NCBI GenBank assembly: GCA_016709445.1
Contig: JADJMV010000025.1
Span: forward strand, 62,001-126,000
Length of the DNA stretch: 64,000 bases
From: Phycisphaerales bacterium
GTDB lineage: Bacteria; Planctomycetota; Phycisphaerae; Phycisphaerales; UBA1924
Reading direction: 5' to 3'
Positions 1 to 7,511 of the stretch are shown piece after piece. Made by a program: the position numbers and the translations under genes. Each line of letters begins with the position of its first letter. Position 1 is the first letter of the stretch. The notes beneath the pieces were generated by a model. The model did no database searches. It worked only from the letters and a program-made list of their open reading frames with translations, and was not told the DNA's origin.

Positions 1-48
1 GCCTGGCTTCGTGGCCTTCTTCGCGTTCACTTTCCTGGCCTTGGGCAT
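1..48 (-). CDS. N-terminus of an unidentified basic protein, cut by the window edge
   Basis: Only 16 codons are visible, from an ATG at position 48 running off the left edge. The peptide begins MPKARKVNAKKATKPG and is lysine- and alanine-rich, as in the N-termini of many RNA- or DNA-binding proteins. It lies downstream of and in the same direction as the LPS-kinase-like gene. No function can be assigned. Reading frame and start are plausible but not proven. Confidence 0.3.
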   Translation of the reverse strand, partial: MPKARKVNAKKATKPG

Positions 49-138
49 AGGGGTCTCGGCTCGGCGATCCGGGTTCTTGGGAGAGCAGCATAGCGCGGGG
101 CTTGCCTCCGCGCAAGCCCCGCAAATTCACATCGTCGC

Positions 139-942
139 TCAGCGGGAGGAAGCGCCGAGCGGGTTCTCTCTCGGCGTGGGGTCGCCGTGCGAGGCGACAA
201 TCTCCCGCGTCCGGCGCCAGAGCGATCGGGCGATCGCGCGGGCGTCCCGTGGATCGAGTGCCTCCGCCGCCGCCGCGATGCACCGCGCGCGCATCGTCAA
301 GGGGATCACCACACCACACCCCATCGGCTCGAGCATGGCGCTGGCGAGCATGCGCGCAACCACCGCGTGGTCGCCCACGCGGCAGGGCCGCAGGTCGGCA
401 CAGTCAATCACGGCCAGGTGGGCGCCCGTCTCGTGGAGGCTGGTGACAATGAGGTTCGACGGCTTGGCGTCCCGGTTGAAACGGCCCTCCCGGGACATGC
501 GTGCCGCGAGGCGTCCGACAGCGCCGGCGAGGTGGCGCCGTTCGCGGGGTCCGAGGTCTCCCGAGGCGAGGAGGTCGAGCACGCTGCGCCCCGGGAGGTA
601 CTGGAGGACGAGGCACTCGAAGGCGCCGCCCCCGTCAGTCTCCTCGGCGTGGAGCACCGCGAGCGGCTCGCCCGTCGAGAAGCCGTGCTCTCGGAGCCAC
701 CGCGCGTTACGCCAATGCCGCCAAGCCGGAGTGGCGTGCAGCAGACACCCGAGCCGCTGCCGCACCGAGCCCACCCGCAGGCACTTGACCACGCACTCCC
801 GCCCCGCCAGCGTGGTCCGCCAGACCGAACCCCCGCCGTGCGACTTGAGGAGGGTGGCGTCGGTGTCGGCCGCCCAGTCACCCGGGGTGCTGGCGGCCAC
901 GATCCTGAGGTTGTGTCGGGGCGGGCGGGGCACCACCGACAT
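139..942 (-). CDS. Lipopolysaccharide kinase (WaaP/Kdo kinase)-like protein
   Basis: The 267-residue protein has a small protein-kinase-like fold. A Gly-rich stretch (HGGGSVW) and a VVK lysine near residue 48 form the ATP-binding lobe. NRDAKPSNLIV near residue 155 matches the catalytic loop, and VIDCADLR supplies the later metal-binding Asp. Length and motif spacing fit the LPS core heptose/Kdo kinase families rather than Ser/Thr kinases. The gene is divergent from a WaaE/KdtX-like glycosyltransferase 56 bp away, which supports a role in phosphorylating a surface glycolipid at the inner membrane. The substrate is inferred. The ribosome binding site in front of the ATG is weak. Confidence 0.65.
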   Translation of the reverse strand: MSVVPRPPRHNLRIVAASTPGDWAADTDATLLKSHGGGSVWRTTLAGRECVVKCLRVGSVRQRLGCLLHATPAWRHWRNARWLREHGFSTGEPLAVLHAEETDGGGAFECLVLQYLPGRSVLDLLASGDLGPRERRHLAGAVGRLAARMSREGRFNRDAKPSNLIVTSLHETGAHLAVIDCADLRPCRVGDHAVVARMLASAMLEPMGCGVVIPLTMRARCIAAAAEALDPRDARAIARSLWRRTREIVASHGDPTPRENPLGASSR

Positions 943-998
943 CGTATCAGCGGGGGTCGGTTTGACAGGAGGGGCCGGGGGCCGGACGATCCGCGGTC

Positions 999-1835
999 AT
1001 GTCCCTCTCGGTCGTCATCATCTGCAAGAACAACGAGGCCACCATCGGCCGGACTCTGGCGAGCGTCGCGGGGCTGGCCGCCGAGATCGTTGCGCTGGAT
1101 TCGGGATCCACGGATTCCACGATCACGCAGCTCGAGCGCGAGGGCGCGAGGGTGGAACGGGTGCAGTGGAAGGGCCACATCGCGACCAAGCAGGCCGCGC
1201 TCGAGGCGGCCGCTTGCGACTGGATCCTCTCGATCGACTCCGACGAGAGCGTCGAGGCCGACCTCGCGGCTTCGATCCGGCATTTCATCGGCGAGGACGA
1301 TCCGAGGGTGGCGGGCGCGAGGGTGAACCGCAAGGTGTGGTACGCCGGCCGACCCCTCAACTTCACCTGGCAGCCGGAGTGGCGTTTGCGTCTGGTGCGC
1401 CGGGTCGACGTAGCCGCGGGGCTCGCCTCGTGGGGCGGGGTCAATCCGCACGACAAGCTCGACGTGCAATACCGCGGGGAGCGACGGCCGCTCGATCCGG
1501 CCCGGGCCGGGCGCCCGCCGCAGATCCTGGATCTTGCCGGCACGCTGCGGCACGATTCGTTCAGCGACATGCGCGATCACCTGGCCAACAACCTGCGGCA
1601 CGCGGAGGTCAGCGCGCGGAGCCTGGCCGATCTCGGCGCCCGCGGCAGCGCGTGGAAGCTGGCGACCAGCCCGGTCGGCGCGTTCCTGAAGCAGATCGTG
1701 CTCAAGGGCGCATGGAGGGACGGCTGGCGGGGGTGGGCCGCCGCGGGGAGCACGGCCGCGAACACGATGATGAAGCACATCCTGCTCATCGAGCAGACCA
1801 AGCTGCGCCGCGGGGATCACGACGCGGCGGAGTGA
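999..1835 (+). CDS. Family 2 glycosyltransferase, LPS core (WaaE/KdtX)-like
   Basis: The 278-residue GT-A glycosyltransferase opens with the nucleotide-sugar strand VVIICKNNEATIGRTL. It has the DxD-type metal site SIDSDES near residue 85. The central NRKVWYAGR...W and later GGVNPHDK segments resemble the WaaE/KdtX group, which adds glucose or similar sugars to the LPS inner core at the cytoplasmic face of the membrane. There is no signal peptide and no obvious TM segment. The divergent neighbour is an LPS-kinase-like gene, so both probably decorate the same envelope glycolipid. Family assignment is firm; sugar and acceptor are inferred. Confidence 0.75.
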   Translation: MSLSVVIICKNNEATIGRTLASVAGLAAEIVALDSGSTDSTITQLEREGARVERVQWKGHIATKQAALEAAACDWILSIDSDESVEADLAASIRHFIGEDDPRVAGARVNRKVWYAGRPLNFTWQPEWRLRLVRRVDVAAGLASWGGVNPHDKLDVQYRGERRPLDPARAGRPPQILDLAGTLRHDSFSDMRDHLANNLRHAEVSARSLADLGARGSAWKLATSPVGAFLKQIVLKGAWRDGWRGWAAAGSTAANTMMKHILLIEQTKLRRGDHDAAE

Positions 1836-1850
1836 GCCCGGCGCCCGCCC

Positions 1851-2540
1851 TCAGCCGGGCGGCTTGGGCTTGAAGATCTGGTCGGCGACCTGCCTCAGCT
1901 GCTCCTCACGCGGCACGCTCGCGTCCGATGCGATGATCCCGGCGAAGAGCTTCGCGGTTTCTTCGGTGGTGTTGACGTGCGGGAAGGGCCCGCCCGGCTC
2001 GGCCACGCCGAGGAACCGGCACAGTGGCCCCCACCCCTCACGCACCTCGTAGACCAGCAGCCGCTCGGCCGGGATCGCCGCCCGCACCTCGGCGACGTGG
2101 CGCTCGAAACACGCGATCATGTGCTCCCGGTCGTCGAGCCGCTCGTCGAACAGCCGCCAGATGTTCCGCCGATTGAGCTCGCCGAAGGGCGAGCCCGCGA
2201 TGTGCTTGGTCAGCATCGGCGACATGATCGTGGCGTGCACCGAATCAAACCATCTCCCCGGGTCCCGCGAGGTGAGGATCACCTTCGCGTCGGGGTACGC
2301 CGCGGCGAGTTCGCGGTAGTAGGTGCAGGAAGGGAAGTCGACGGTCGCCCGGTAGCCCCGGAAGATGGACCCCCAGTCGGGCCGACCCTCGGCGGCGCGA
2401 AGCCAGTGATCGATGCGAGCCGGGTCCTGAACCACCTCGCTCATGTGATAGCAGGGCCCGAACCCGATCTGCTCGAGTGCGAGCTTCAGCGAGGCCGTGC
2501 CGGTGCGCCCAAACCCGGCGCCGATGATCTGGAGTGTCAT
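1851..2540 (-). CDS. Sulfotransferase family protein (Sulfotransfer_4-like)
   Basis: The protein has 229 residues. The ATG at 2540 is preferred over one 45 bases upstream because AGGAG precedes it and the PAPS-binding segment then starts at once: IIGAGFGRTGTASLKLAL is the 5'-phosphosulfate-binding loop. LTSRDPGRWFDS near residue 115 is the 3'-phosphate-binding motif. This family resembles eukaryotic-type cytosolic sulfotransferases and would move sulfate from PAPS to an unknown hydroxyl or sugar. It converges on the GT2 gene with 15 bases between the stops. Catalytic activity is inferred from motifs. Confidence 0.75.
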   Translation of the reverse strand: MTLQIIGAGFGRTGTASLKLALEQIGFGPCYHMSEVVQDPARIDHWLRAAEGRPDWGSIFRGYRATVDFPSCTYYRELAAAYPDAKVILTSRDPGRWFDSVHATIMSPMLTKHIAGSPFGELNRRNIWRLFDERLDDREHMIACFERHVAEVRAAIPAERLLVYEVREGWGPLCRFLGVAEPGGPFPHVNTTEETAKLFAGIIASDASVPREEQLRQVADQIFKPKPPG

Positions 2541-2645
2541 GTCTTCGGGGGCTCCTGCTCTGGCGATGTCTCTCGTCCCGGGCATGCGGCGAGGCGCTGC
2601 TCCGGTTTGGGCCGTCCGGCCCGGTCCTGACAGCGAGGCGGCGGA

Positions 2646-4238
2646 CTAGTCGCCGAGCGACTTGGCCATGCCCCGGGCGATCAGTTCGGCGAGCAGCGCG
2701 TTGCCGGCATCGCTGGGGTGGATCCCGTCGGTGGTCAGCAGCCCGTTCGAGGCAGGGGCGAGCGTGCCGTCCGGGCCGAGGGGTGCGTTGGCGGCGCGGA
2801 GATACTGCATCGATACGGCGCGGTTGTCCACCAGCACCGCCCCGGCATCCTTCGCCGCCGCACGGACGAGGTCCGCGTAGGTATCGACCTTCGCATCGCG
2901 CTCATTGCCGCCGTCGGGGCGCTCGCCGTTGAGCCACGGTGTCAGCAGCACCACGCGGGCGCCGTGGCTCTGGGCGCTCTTCACGATCGTGCGCAACGCT
3001 TCGTCGAACTGGGCCTCTGTCGTGCCGCGCCAATTCACGTCGTTGATGCCGATGAAGATCACGACCAGGTCGGGCCTGTCCTCCGCGAGCACGGCGTCGA
3101 AGGGCGCCTGCGGCCCGTTGCTCTCTCCCCCGACATGCCCGCCGACGTGCGAGCTGGTGTTCAGCCCGTCGCGCAGCTCACGGGCGCCGCCCCCGTTGAT
3201 CCCGCGGTTGGTGACAGCGACCTCCCGAGGTCCGCCCGATTCGCGGAGCACCCCTTCGATCGTGCTCACGAAGCCGTTCTGCCACGTGATGGAGTCGCCG
3301 AAGAACGCGACACGGAGCGAGCCCCTGCCCCGCACCGCCGCGCGGAGCTCGTCCAGGCCGTGCACCGAGGCGACCCGCGCCAGCCGGCCCTTCCGCTCGG
3401 CGTACGAGAGATCAAAGGGCAAGCCCACAAAGAGGTCCCGCGGCCGCGCCGCCTTGCGCTGCGCGAAGAGCCAGGTCGGCAGCTTGTCCGCCTGGTACGC
3501 CGGGCCCCACGAGCCGTGCCCGAAACCCGTGACCTCGTCGTACTTGACGATCGCCCCCGCGGCCTTGGCGGCCTCGACCATCATCCGGGTCCGTGCCACC
3601 GGCACAACCGGATCGCCCGCATCGTGCCACGCCCAGATCGGCAGGCCCTTATACGCCGATGCGGCCGTGGGATCTCCCCCGCCGCAGATCGGCGCCGCGG
3701 CCGCAAACCAATCCGCGTGCCGCGCCGCCAGATCCCACGTCCCAAACCCGCCCATCGAGAGCCCCGTCAAATAGAGCCTCGTCGTATCGATCGGCTCGTC
3801 GGCCACCAGGACGCGGATCGCGGTGATGACCGCCTGCATCGCCGGCGTCGGCTCCGGCGCGATCTGGTCGCCCTCGCCACGGTTCCAGTGCGAGTCCGAC
3901 CAGCTCTGCCCCTCCGGGCACTGCATCGCCAGCAGGTAGCACGGAAACTCCTCACGCCACCCGGCCATGGCCTCAGGCAGGTACGCGAGTTGCTTGAGAT
4001 TGTCGTCGCCGCGCTCTCCCGCGCCGTGGAGAAAGATCACCAGAGGCCAGCCCGCCTCTGGCGCGGCCGCGCCGTCCGGCGGCGCAAGCAACCGGTAGGA
4101 ATAGCTCGCGCCGCCCTCAATCTGCACGCTCCCGGCACGGAAGTCATCCGGGCCGCCCCCCGGACGCGGCGTGGCCGCGGGGGAGGTGAGGGCGAACATC
4201 GAAAGCACGCAGACGAGAGCGGTCGGCCATCCGAGCAT
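2646..4238 (-). CDS. Secreted two-domain hydrolase: alpha/beta-hydrolase plus SGNH/GDSL esterase
   Basis: The ATG at 4238 has AGGAGG upstream and gives a clear signal peptide (MLGWPTALVCVLSMFALTSP); an ATG 42 bases earlier would hide it. Residues about 50-290 form an alpha/beta-hydrolase with oxyanion segment FLHGAGERG and nucleophile elbow GLSMGGFG, as in PHB-depolymerase or feruloyl-esterase-like enzymes. Residues about 315-525 form an SGNH hydrolase with block I FGDSIT, block III GINDVN and the catalytic pair DGIHPSD. Both catalytic centres look intact, so this is a genuine two-enzyme fusion, probably acting on acylated polysaccharide outside the cytoplasm. Substrates are unknown. Confidence 0.8.
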   Translation of the reverse strand: MLGWPTALVCVLSMFALTSPAATPRPGGGPDDFRAGSVQIEGGASYSYRLLAPPDGAAAPEAGWPLVIFLHGAGERGDDNLKQLAYLPEAMAGWREEFPCYLLAMQCPEGQSWSDSHWNRGEGDQIAPEPTPAMQAVITAIRVLVADEPIDTTRLYLTGLSMGGFGTWDLAARHADWFAAAAPICGGGDPTAASAYKGLPIWAWHDAGDPVVPVARTRMMVEAAKAAGAIVKYDEVTGFGHGSWGPAYQADKLPTWLFAQRKAARPRDLFVGLPFDLSYAERKGRLARVASVHGLDELRAAVRGRGSLRVAFFGDSITWQNGFVSTIEGVLRESGGPREVAVTNRGINGGGARELRDGLNTSSHVGGHVGGESNGPQAPFDAVLAEDRPDLVVIFIGINDVNWRGTTEAQFDEALRTIVKSAQSHGARVVLLTPWLNGERPDGGNERDAKVDTYADLVRAAAKDAGAVLVDNRAVSMQYLRAANAPLGPDGTLAPASNGLLTTDGIHPSDAGNALLAELIARGMAKSLGD

Positions 4239-4413
4239 GCCTGGGGCCTCCTCCTGAGGGGGATCGAGATCTGGGAGCATGCTACCTATCTCAAGCCTTA
4301 CGGATTGTCAGACACCTGGGCGTGCTAGAGTTCAGCAGAGTCTGTTGGGGGCGTCCGCCCCCGTCCTATACCGATCGAGTCCCAAACGCAGCTGCTGCCG
4401 CGCCGGACAGGTC

Positions 4414-4465
4414 GGATGGCAAGCCAGCGTTGCCGGTCGTTCCCGGCCCCGCTGGCCAGCCATCC
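4414..4465 (+). promoter_or_regulatory. Long nested hairpin in the leader of the DEAD-box helicase gene
   Basis: The arms at 4414-4429 and 4450-4465 (GGATGGC..GCCAGCG against CGCTGGC..GCCATCC) pair at 14 of 16 positions. Inside the 20-nt loop a second stem, GCCGG/CCGGC (4432-4436 with 4443-4447), can form around a 6-nt loop. The structure ends 44 bases before the helicase ATG and is not followed by a T-run, so it looks like a leader-RNA structure or operator rather than a terminator. Confidence 0.55.
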
Positions 4466-4509
4466 GGCTTATGCGCGACAGCCCGCTGCGGGGGACGGAA
4501 AGACTGCGC

Positions 4510-6219
4510 ATGACGACCGACGAGACGGCCACGAATCACCCAGAGTCGGGGGGCGACGCCCCGGATCAGCACGGCGAGGGCGATGCCCCCAAGAAGAAGC
4601 GGCGCCGTCGGCGCCGCCGCAAGCCTGCCGGCGAGGGTGCGCCCGCCGCCGAGGGCCAGTCGACCCCGACCCCAACCTCCGCCGCCGAACCGGCGAGCCT
4701 CGAGGTCAAGCCCGAGCGCGGGCCCGATGAGCCCCGCAAGAAGCGCAGGCGCCGCCGCCGCCGCGAGGGCGGCGAGGCCGCCCCCGTCGAAACCGAGCAC
4801 ACCGACGACCACCCCGCCCGCGACAACCGGGTCCGTCGGGCCGCCGGCGACACCTCCAACGTCGAAGTCTTCGAGCAGTCGAAGACCTTCCGCGACCTGG
4901 GCCTCAACGACGACATCCTCAGCGGCCTCGACGAGGCCGGCTTCCAGCGCCCGACCTACATCCAGGCCTCCCTCCTGCCCCCGGCCCTGGCGGGGCGCGA
5001 CGTGCTGGGTCAGGCCAAGACCGGCACCGGCAAGACCGCCGCGTTCGGACTCCCACTGCTCCAGCTCTGCGAGCCCGGGCTGGCGATGCAGGCCATCGTG
5101 CTGGCGCCGACACGCGAGCTGGCCATCCAGATCACCGACGAGATCAACAGCCTCGGACGGCACTCAAAGATCCGAGCGATCACCATCTACGGCGGGCAGA
5201 GAATCACCACCCAGGTCGACAAGCTCCGGCGCAACCCGGAGATCATCGTCGGCACGCCCGGACGCGTGCTCGACATGGTCGACCGCGGCCATCTGAACTT
5301 CAAGAACGTCCGCTTCGCCGTCCTCGACGAGGTCGATCGGATGTTCGACATCGGCTTCCGCGACGACATCCGGCGCATCCTGCGCCAGTGCCCGACCGAC
5401 CGCCAGACGATCGTCGTCAGCGCGACCTTCAATCCGGAGATCGAAGACCTCGCCCGCCGCTACATGCGCGACCCCGAGAAGATCGTCACCAGCGCCGGCT
5501 CGCTGACGGCGAGCATGGTCGAGCAGCACTACCTGACGGTCGAGCCCTGGGATAAGAAGCGCCTGCTCGCCCACCTGCTCGAGCACGAGGAGCCCGGGCT
5601 CACGCTCGTCTTCTGCCGGCTCAAGCGGACGGTGGACGACCTGGTCCGCTACCTCGACAAGAAAGGCATCGAGGCCCACGCGATGCACGGCGACATGAGC
5701 CAGTCGCAGCGCACCGCGACGATGCGCCGGTTCAAGGACGGGGCCCTGGCGGTGCTGATCGCCTCCGACCTCGCCAGCCGCGGCATCGACGTCGACGGCA
5801 TCAGCCACGTGGTGAACTTCGACCTCCCCGACGACCCCGACCTCTACGTCCACCGTATCGGGCGCACCGCCCGGGCCGGCATGCGGGGCGTGGCCTGGAG
5901 CTTCGTCACCACCGCCCAGGGCAAGCTGCTCACCCAGATCGAGCACCTGGTGAACGCCGAGATCCCCAAGCTCCACTACCCCGACTTCGAGGCCAAGGCG
6001 AGGCCCGAGGGCTACCGCGACGAGCCCACCGGCGGACGCCCGCCCCTTGATATCCCCGACAACGGCCCCGCCAGAAACAGGTACGAATCCATCTCGCCCG
6101 AGGACGTCGTCGGCGCGACCGACGCGGCCGCGATGGCCGAGAAGTTCCCCGGCGGGGTCGTGCCCACGAAGCTCCCGCCCAAACTCATGCACGGACGCGT
6201 CCGAACACGGCGCGGATAA
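4510..6219 (+). CDS. DEAD-box ATP-dependent RNA helicase with basic N-terminal extension
   Basis: The 569-residue helicase is read from the ATG at 4510. The first 130 residues are a charged, disordered extension with two runs of Lys/Arg, suited to RNA binding. The core follows: Q motif near residue 140, AKTGTGKT (motif I, near 168), PTRELA, TPGR, then DEVD instead of DEAD (motif II, near 271), SAT, RGIDVDG and HRIGRTARAG (motif VI, near 447). It would remodel RNA duplexes in ribosome assembly, decay or cold adaptation. An A-to-V change inside DEAD is tolerated in some helicases. An upstream leader hairpin suggests post-transcriptional control. The reading frame is open for 231 bases upstream but lacks features there. 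Confidence 0.92.
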   Translation: MTTDETATNHPESGGDAPDQHGEGDAPKKKRRRRRRRKPAGEGAPAAEGQSTPTPTSAAEPASLEVKPERGPDEPRKKRRRRRRREGGEAAPVETEHTDDHPARDNRVRRAAGDTSNVEVFEQSKTFRDLGLNDDILSGLDEAGFQRPTYIQASLLPPALAGRDVLGQAKTGTGKTAAFGLPLLQLCEPGLAMQAIVLAPTRELAIQITDEINSLGRHSKIRAITIYGGQRITTQVDKLRRNPEIIVGTPGRVLDMVDRGHLNFKNVRFAVLDEVDRMFDIGFRDDIRRILRQCPTDRQTIVVSATFNPEIEDLARRYMRDPEKIVTSAGSLTASMVEQHYLTVEPWDKKRLLAHLLEHEEPGLTLVFCRLKRTVDDLVRYLDKKGIEAHAMHGDMSQSQRTATMRRFKDGALAVLIASDLASRGIDVDGISHVVNFDLPDDPDLYVHRIGRTARAGMRGVAWSFVTTAQGKLLTQIEHLVNAEIPKLHYPDFEAKARPEGYRDEPTGGRPPLDIPDNGPARNRYESISPEDVVGATDAAAMAEKFPGGVVPTKLPPKLMHGRVRTRRG

Positions 6220-6314
6220 GTGACCGAACCGATCCCCGGCGCATAGCATTTCTGCGACGCAATCACCGAATTCTCCGCGCGGCATCCCCCGCGCTAACCA
6301 TGGATGCACGAGCC

Positions 6315-6578
6315 ATGCCGCACATCATCGCCGAGCCCTGCATTGGCACCAAGGACACGTCCTGCGTGGACGTCTGCCCGGTCGATTGCATCCATCCGAC
6401 CAAGGACGAGGCCGAGTTTGAGGCCGCGACCCAGCTCTACATCGACCCCGATACCTGCATCGACTGCGGCCTGTGCGTCGACGAATGCCCCGTCAAGGCG
6501 ATCCTCCCCGAGGAAGACCTGCCCGAGGAATGGAAACCCTACGTCCAGGTCAATCTCGACTACTACAGCAAGAAGTAG
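6315..6578 (+). CDS. 7Fe/8Fe-type ferredoxin (FdxA-like)
   Basis: The small acidic protein has two Fe-S cluster motifs. The first, C-x7-C-x3-C (EPCIGTKDTSCVDVC), is spaced as in [3Fe-4S]/[4Fe-4S] ferredoxins. The second is a classic CIDCGLCVDECP. It closely resembles the bacterial N-terminus IAEPCIGTKD...CPVDCIHP, so the ATG at 6315 (MPHIIAEP) is preferred, although one at 6300 is also in frame and neither has a strong ribosome binding site. It acts as a soluble electron carrier. The partner is unknown; neither neighbour is an obvious redox enzyme. Confidence 0.88.
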   Translation: MPHIIAEPCIGTKDTSCVDVCPVDCIHPTKDEAEFEAATQLYIDPDTCIDCGLCVDECPVKAILPEEDLPEEWKPYVQVNLDYYSKK

Positions 6579-6652
6579 CCGACGCTCCCATCCGACCACC
6601 ACCCAACGCCAGAGCGCCCAGCGCTCCGGCATTGCGTGCGTGCAATCGCCGT

Positions 6653-7384
6653 TCAGGCCGAGGCCAGCGCCCCGATCCCCGGCTCACGCCGCTTCGACTT
6701 GGTGATGCACATCTGGTAGCCGATCAGGATCAGGATCGCCCCGAAGAACTCGCCGATGTAGAGGGCCTCGACGATCCCCGCCTTGGCCATGCTCCCGCCG
6801 ATGCCCGGCAGCAACGCCCCTACGGCAATCCAGATCGTCCCCGCGGCCCGCCGCCTGAGCGCAGCGCCCCCCACCCTCAAGAACCGCACCGCGGAGTACA
6901 TCGCCCCGCCGATCAGGAATATCGCGGCGTAGGTATTGATGAAGGGCGTCAGCAGACGAACCCAGTGCCACTCGAGAACCGCCCCGCTCGGCTTGGCCGG
7001 ATCGATGAGCCCCGCGTTGATCGGCGTCAGGAATACCGCGACCGTCGCGAAGATCACGAACGCCAGAGAGATCGCCGTCAGGATGTGGGCGGTCCGGCGC
7101 TTCGCGATCAGGTACAGGCTGCCCGTCGCGAGGGGATACCCCCCGAGGATCGCCCCCGCCCAATACCACCAGCGGTTCAGCTCCGGGGTGTTGCCGTGCA
7201 GCGTGATCGCCGACTCGATCGCCGTGCCCAGCCCGTAGCACGCCATGCCGAATGCCCACCACATCAGGTGCGGCGGCCAGTTCCGCGTGCTGGCGCGAAT
7301 CAGCAGCATCACCACGAACGCGCCGGAGAGCAGCGTCGTGAGGATCGGGATGTAGTGGACCAGGGACGTTTCGGCGCCGGGCAT
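6653..7384 (-). CDS. Seven-TM membrane protein of unknown function
   Basis: The 243-residue protein has about seven hydrophobic helices alternating with short polar loops, starting at an N-terminal segment near residues 10-30. A good ribosome binding site (AAGGA) precedes the ATG at 7384. Trp-rich segments (RNWPPHLMWWAFG, NRWWYWAG) lie at membrane borders. I recognise no catalytic motif or named family. It faces the ferredoxin gene tail-to-tail and is divergent from the zinc-ribbon protein pair. Confidence 0.7.
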   Translation of the reverse strand: MPGAETSLVHYIPILTTLLSGAFVVMLLIRASTRNWPPHLMWWAFGMACYGLGTAIESAITLHGNTPELNRWWYWAGAILGGYPLATGSLYLIAKRRTAHILTAISLAFVIFATVAVFLTPINAGLIDPAKPSGAVLEWHWVRLLTPFINTYAAIFLIGGAMYSAVRFLRVGGAALRRRAAGTIWIAVGALLPGIGGSMAKAGIVEALYIGEFFGAILILIGYQMCITKSKRREPGIGALASA

Positions 7385-7511
7385 GGCAGGGTCCTTTCCG
7401 TCTGAGGACTATATTGAAGATATACATATCTGGATCTCTAGACAAGCCCTTCGGGCAAGAATCCTGAGCGCAAACGGGGCCGGGCTGCACTCCCGGCGGT
7501 ACAACCCGGCA

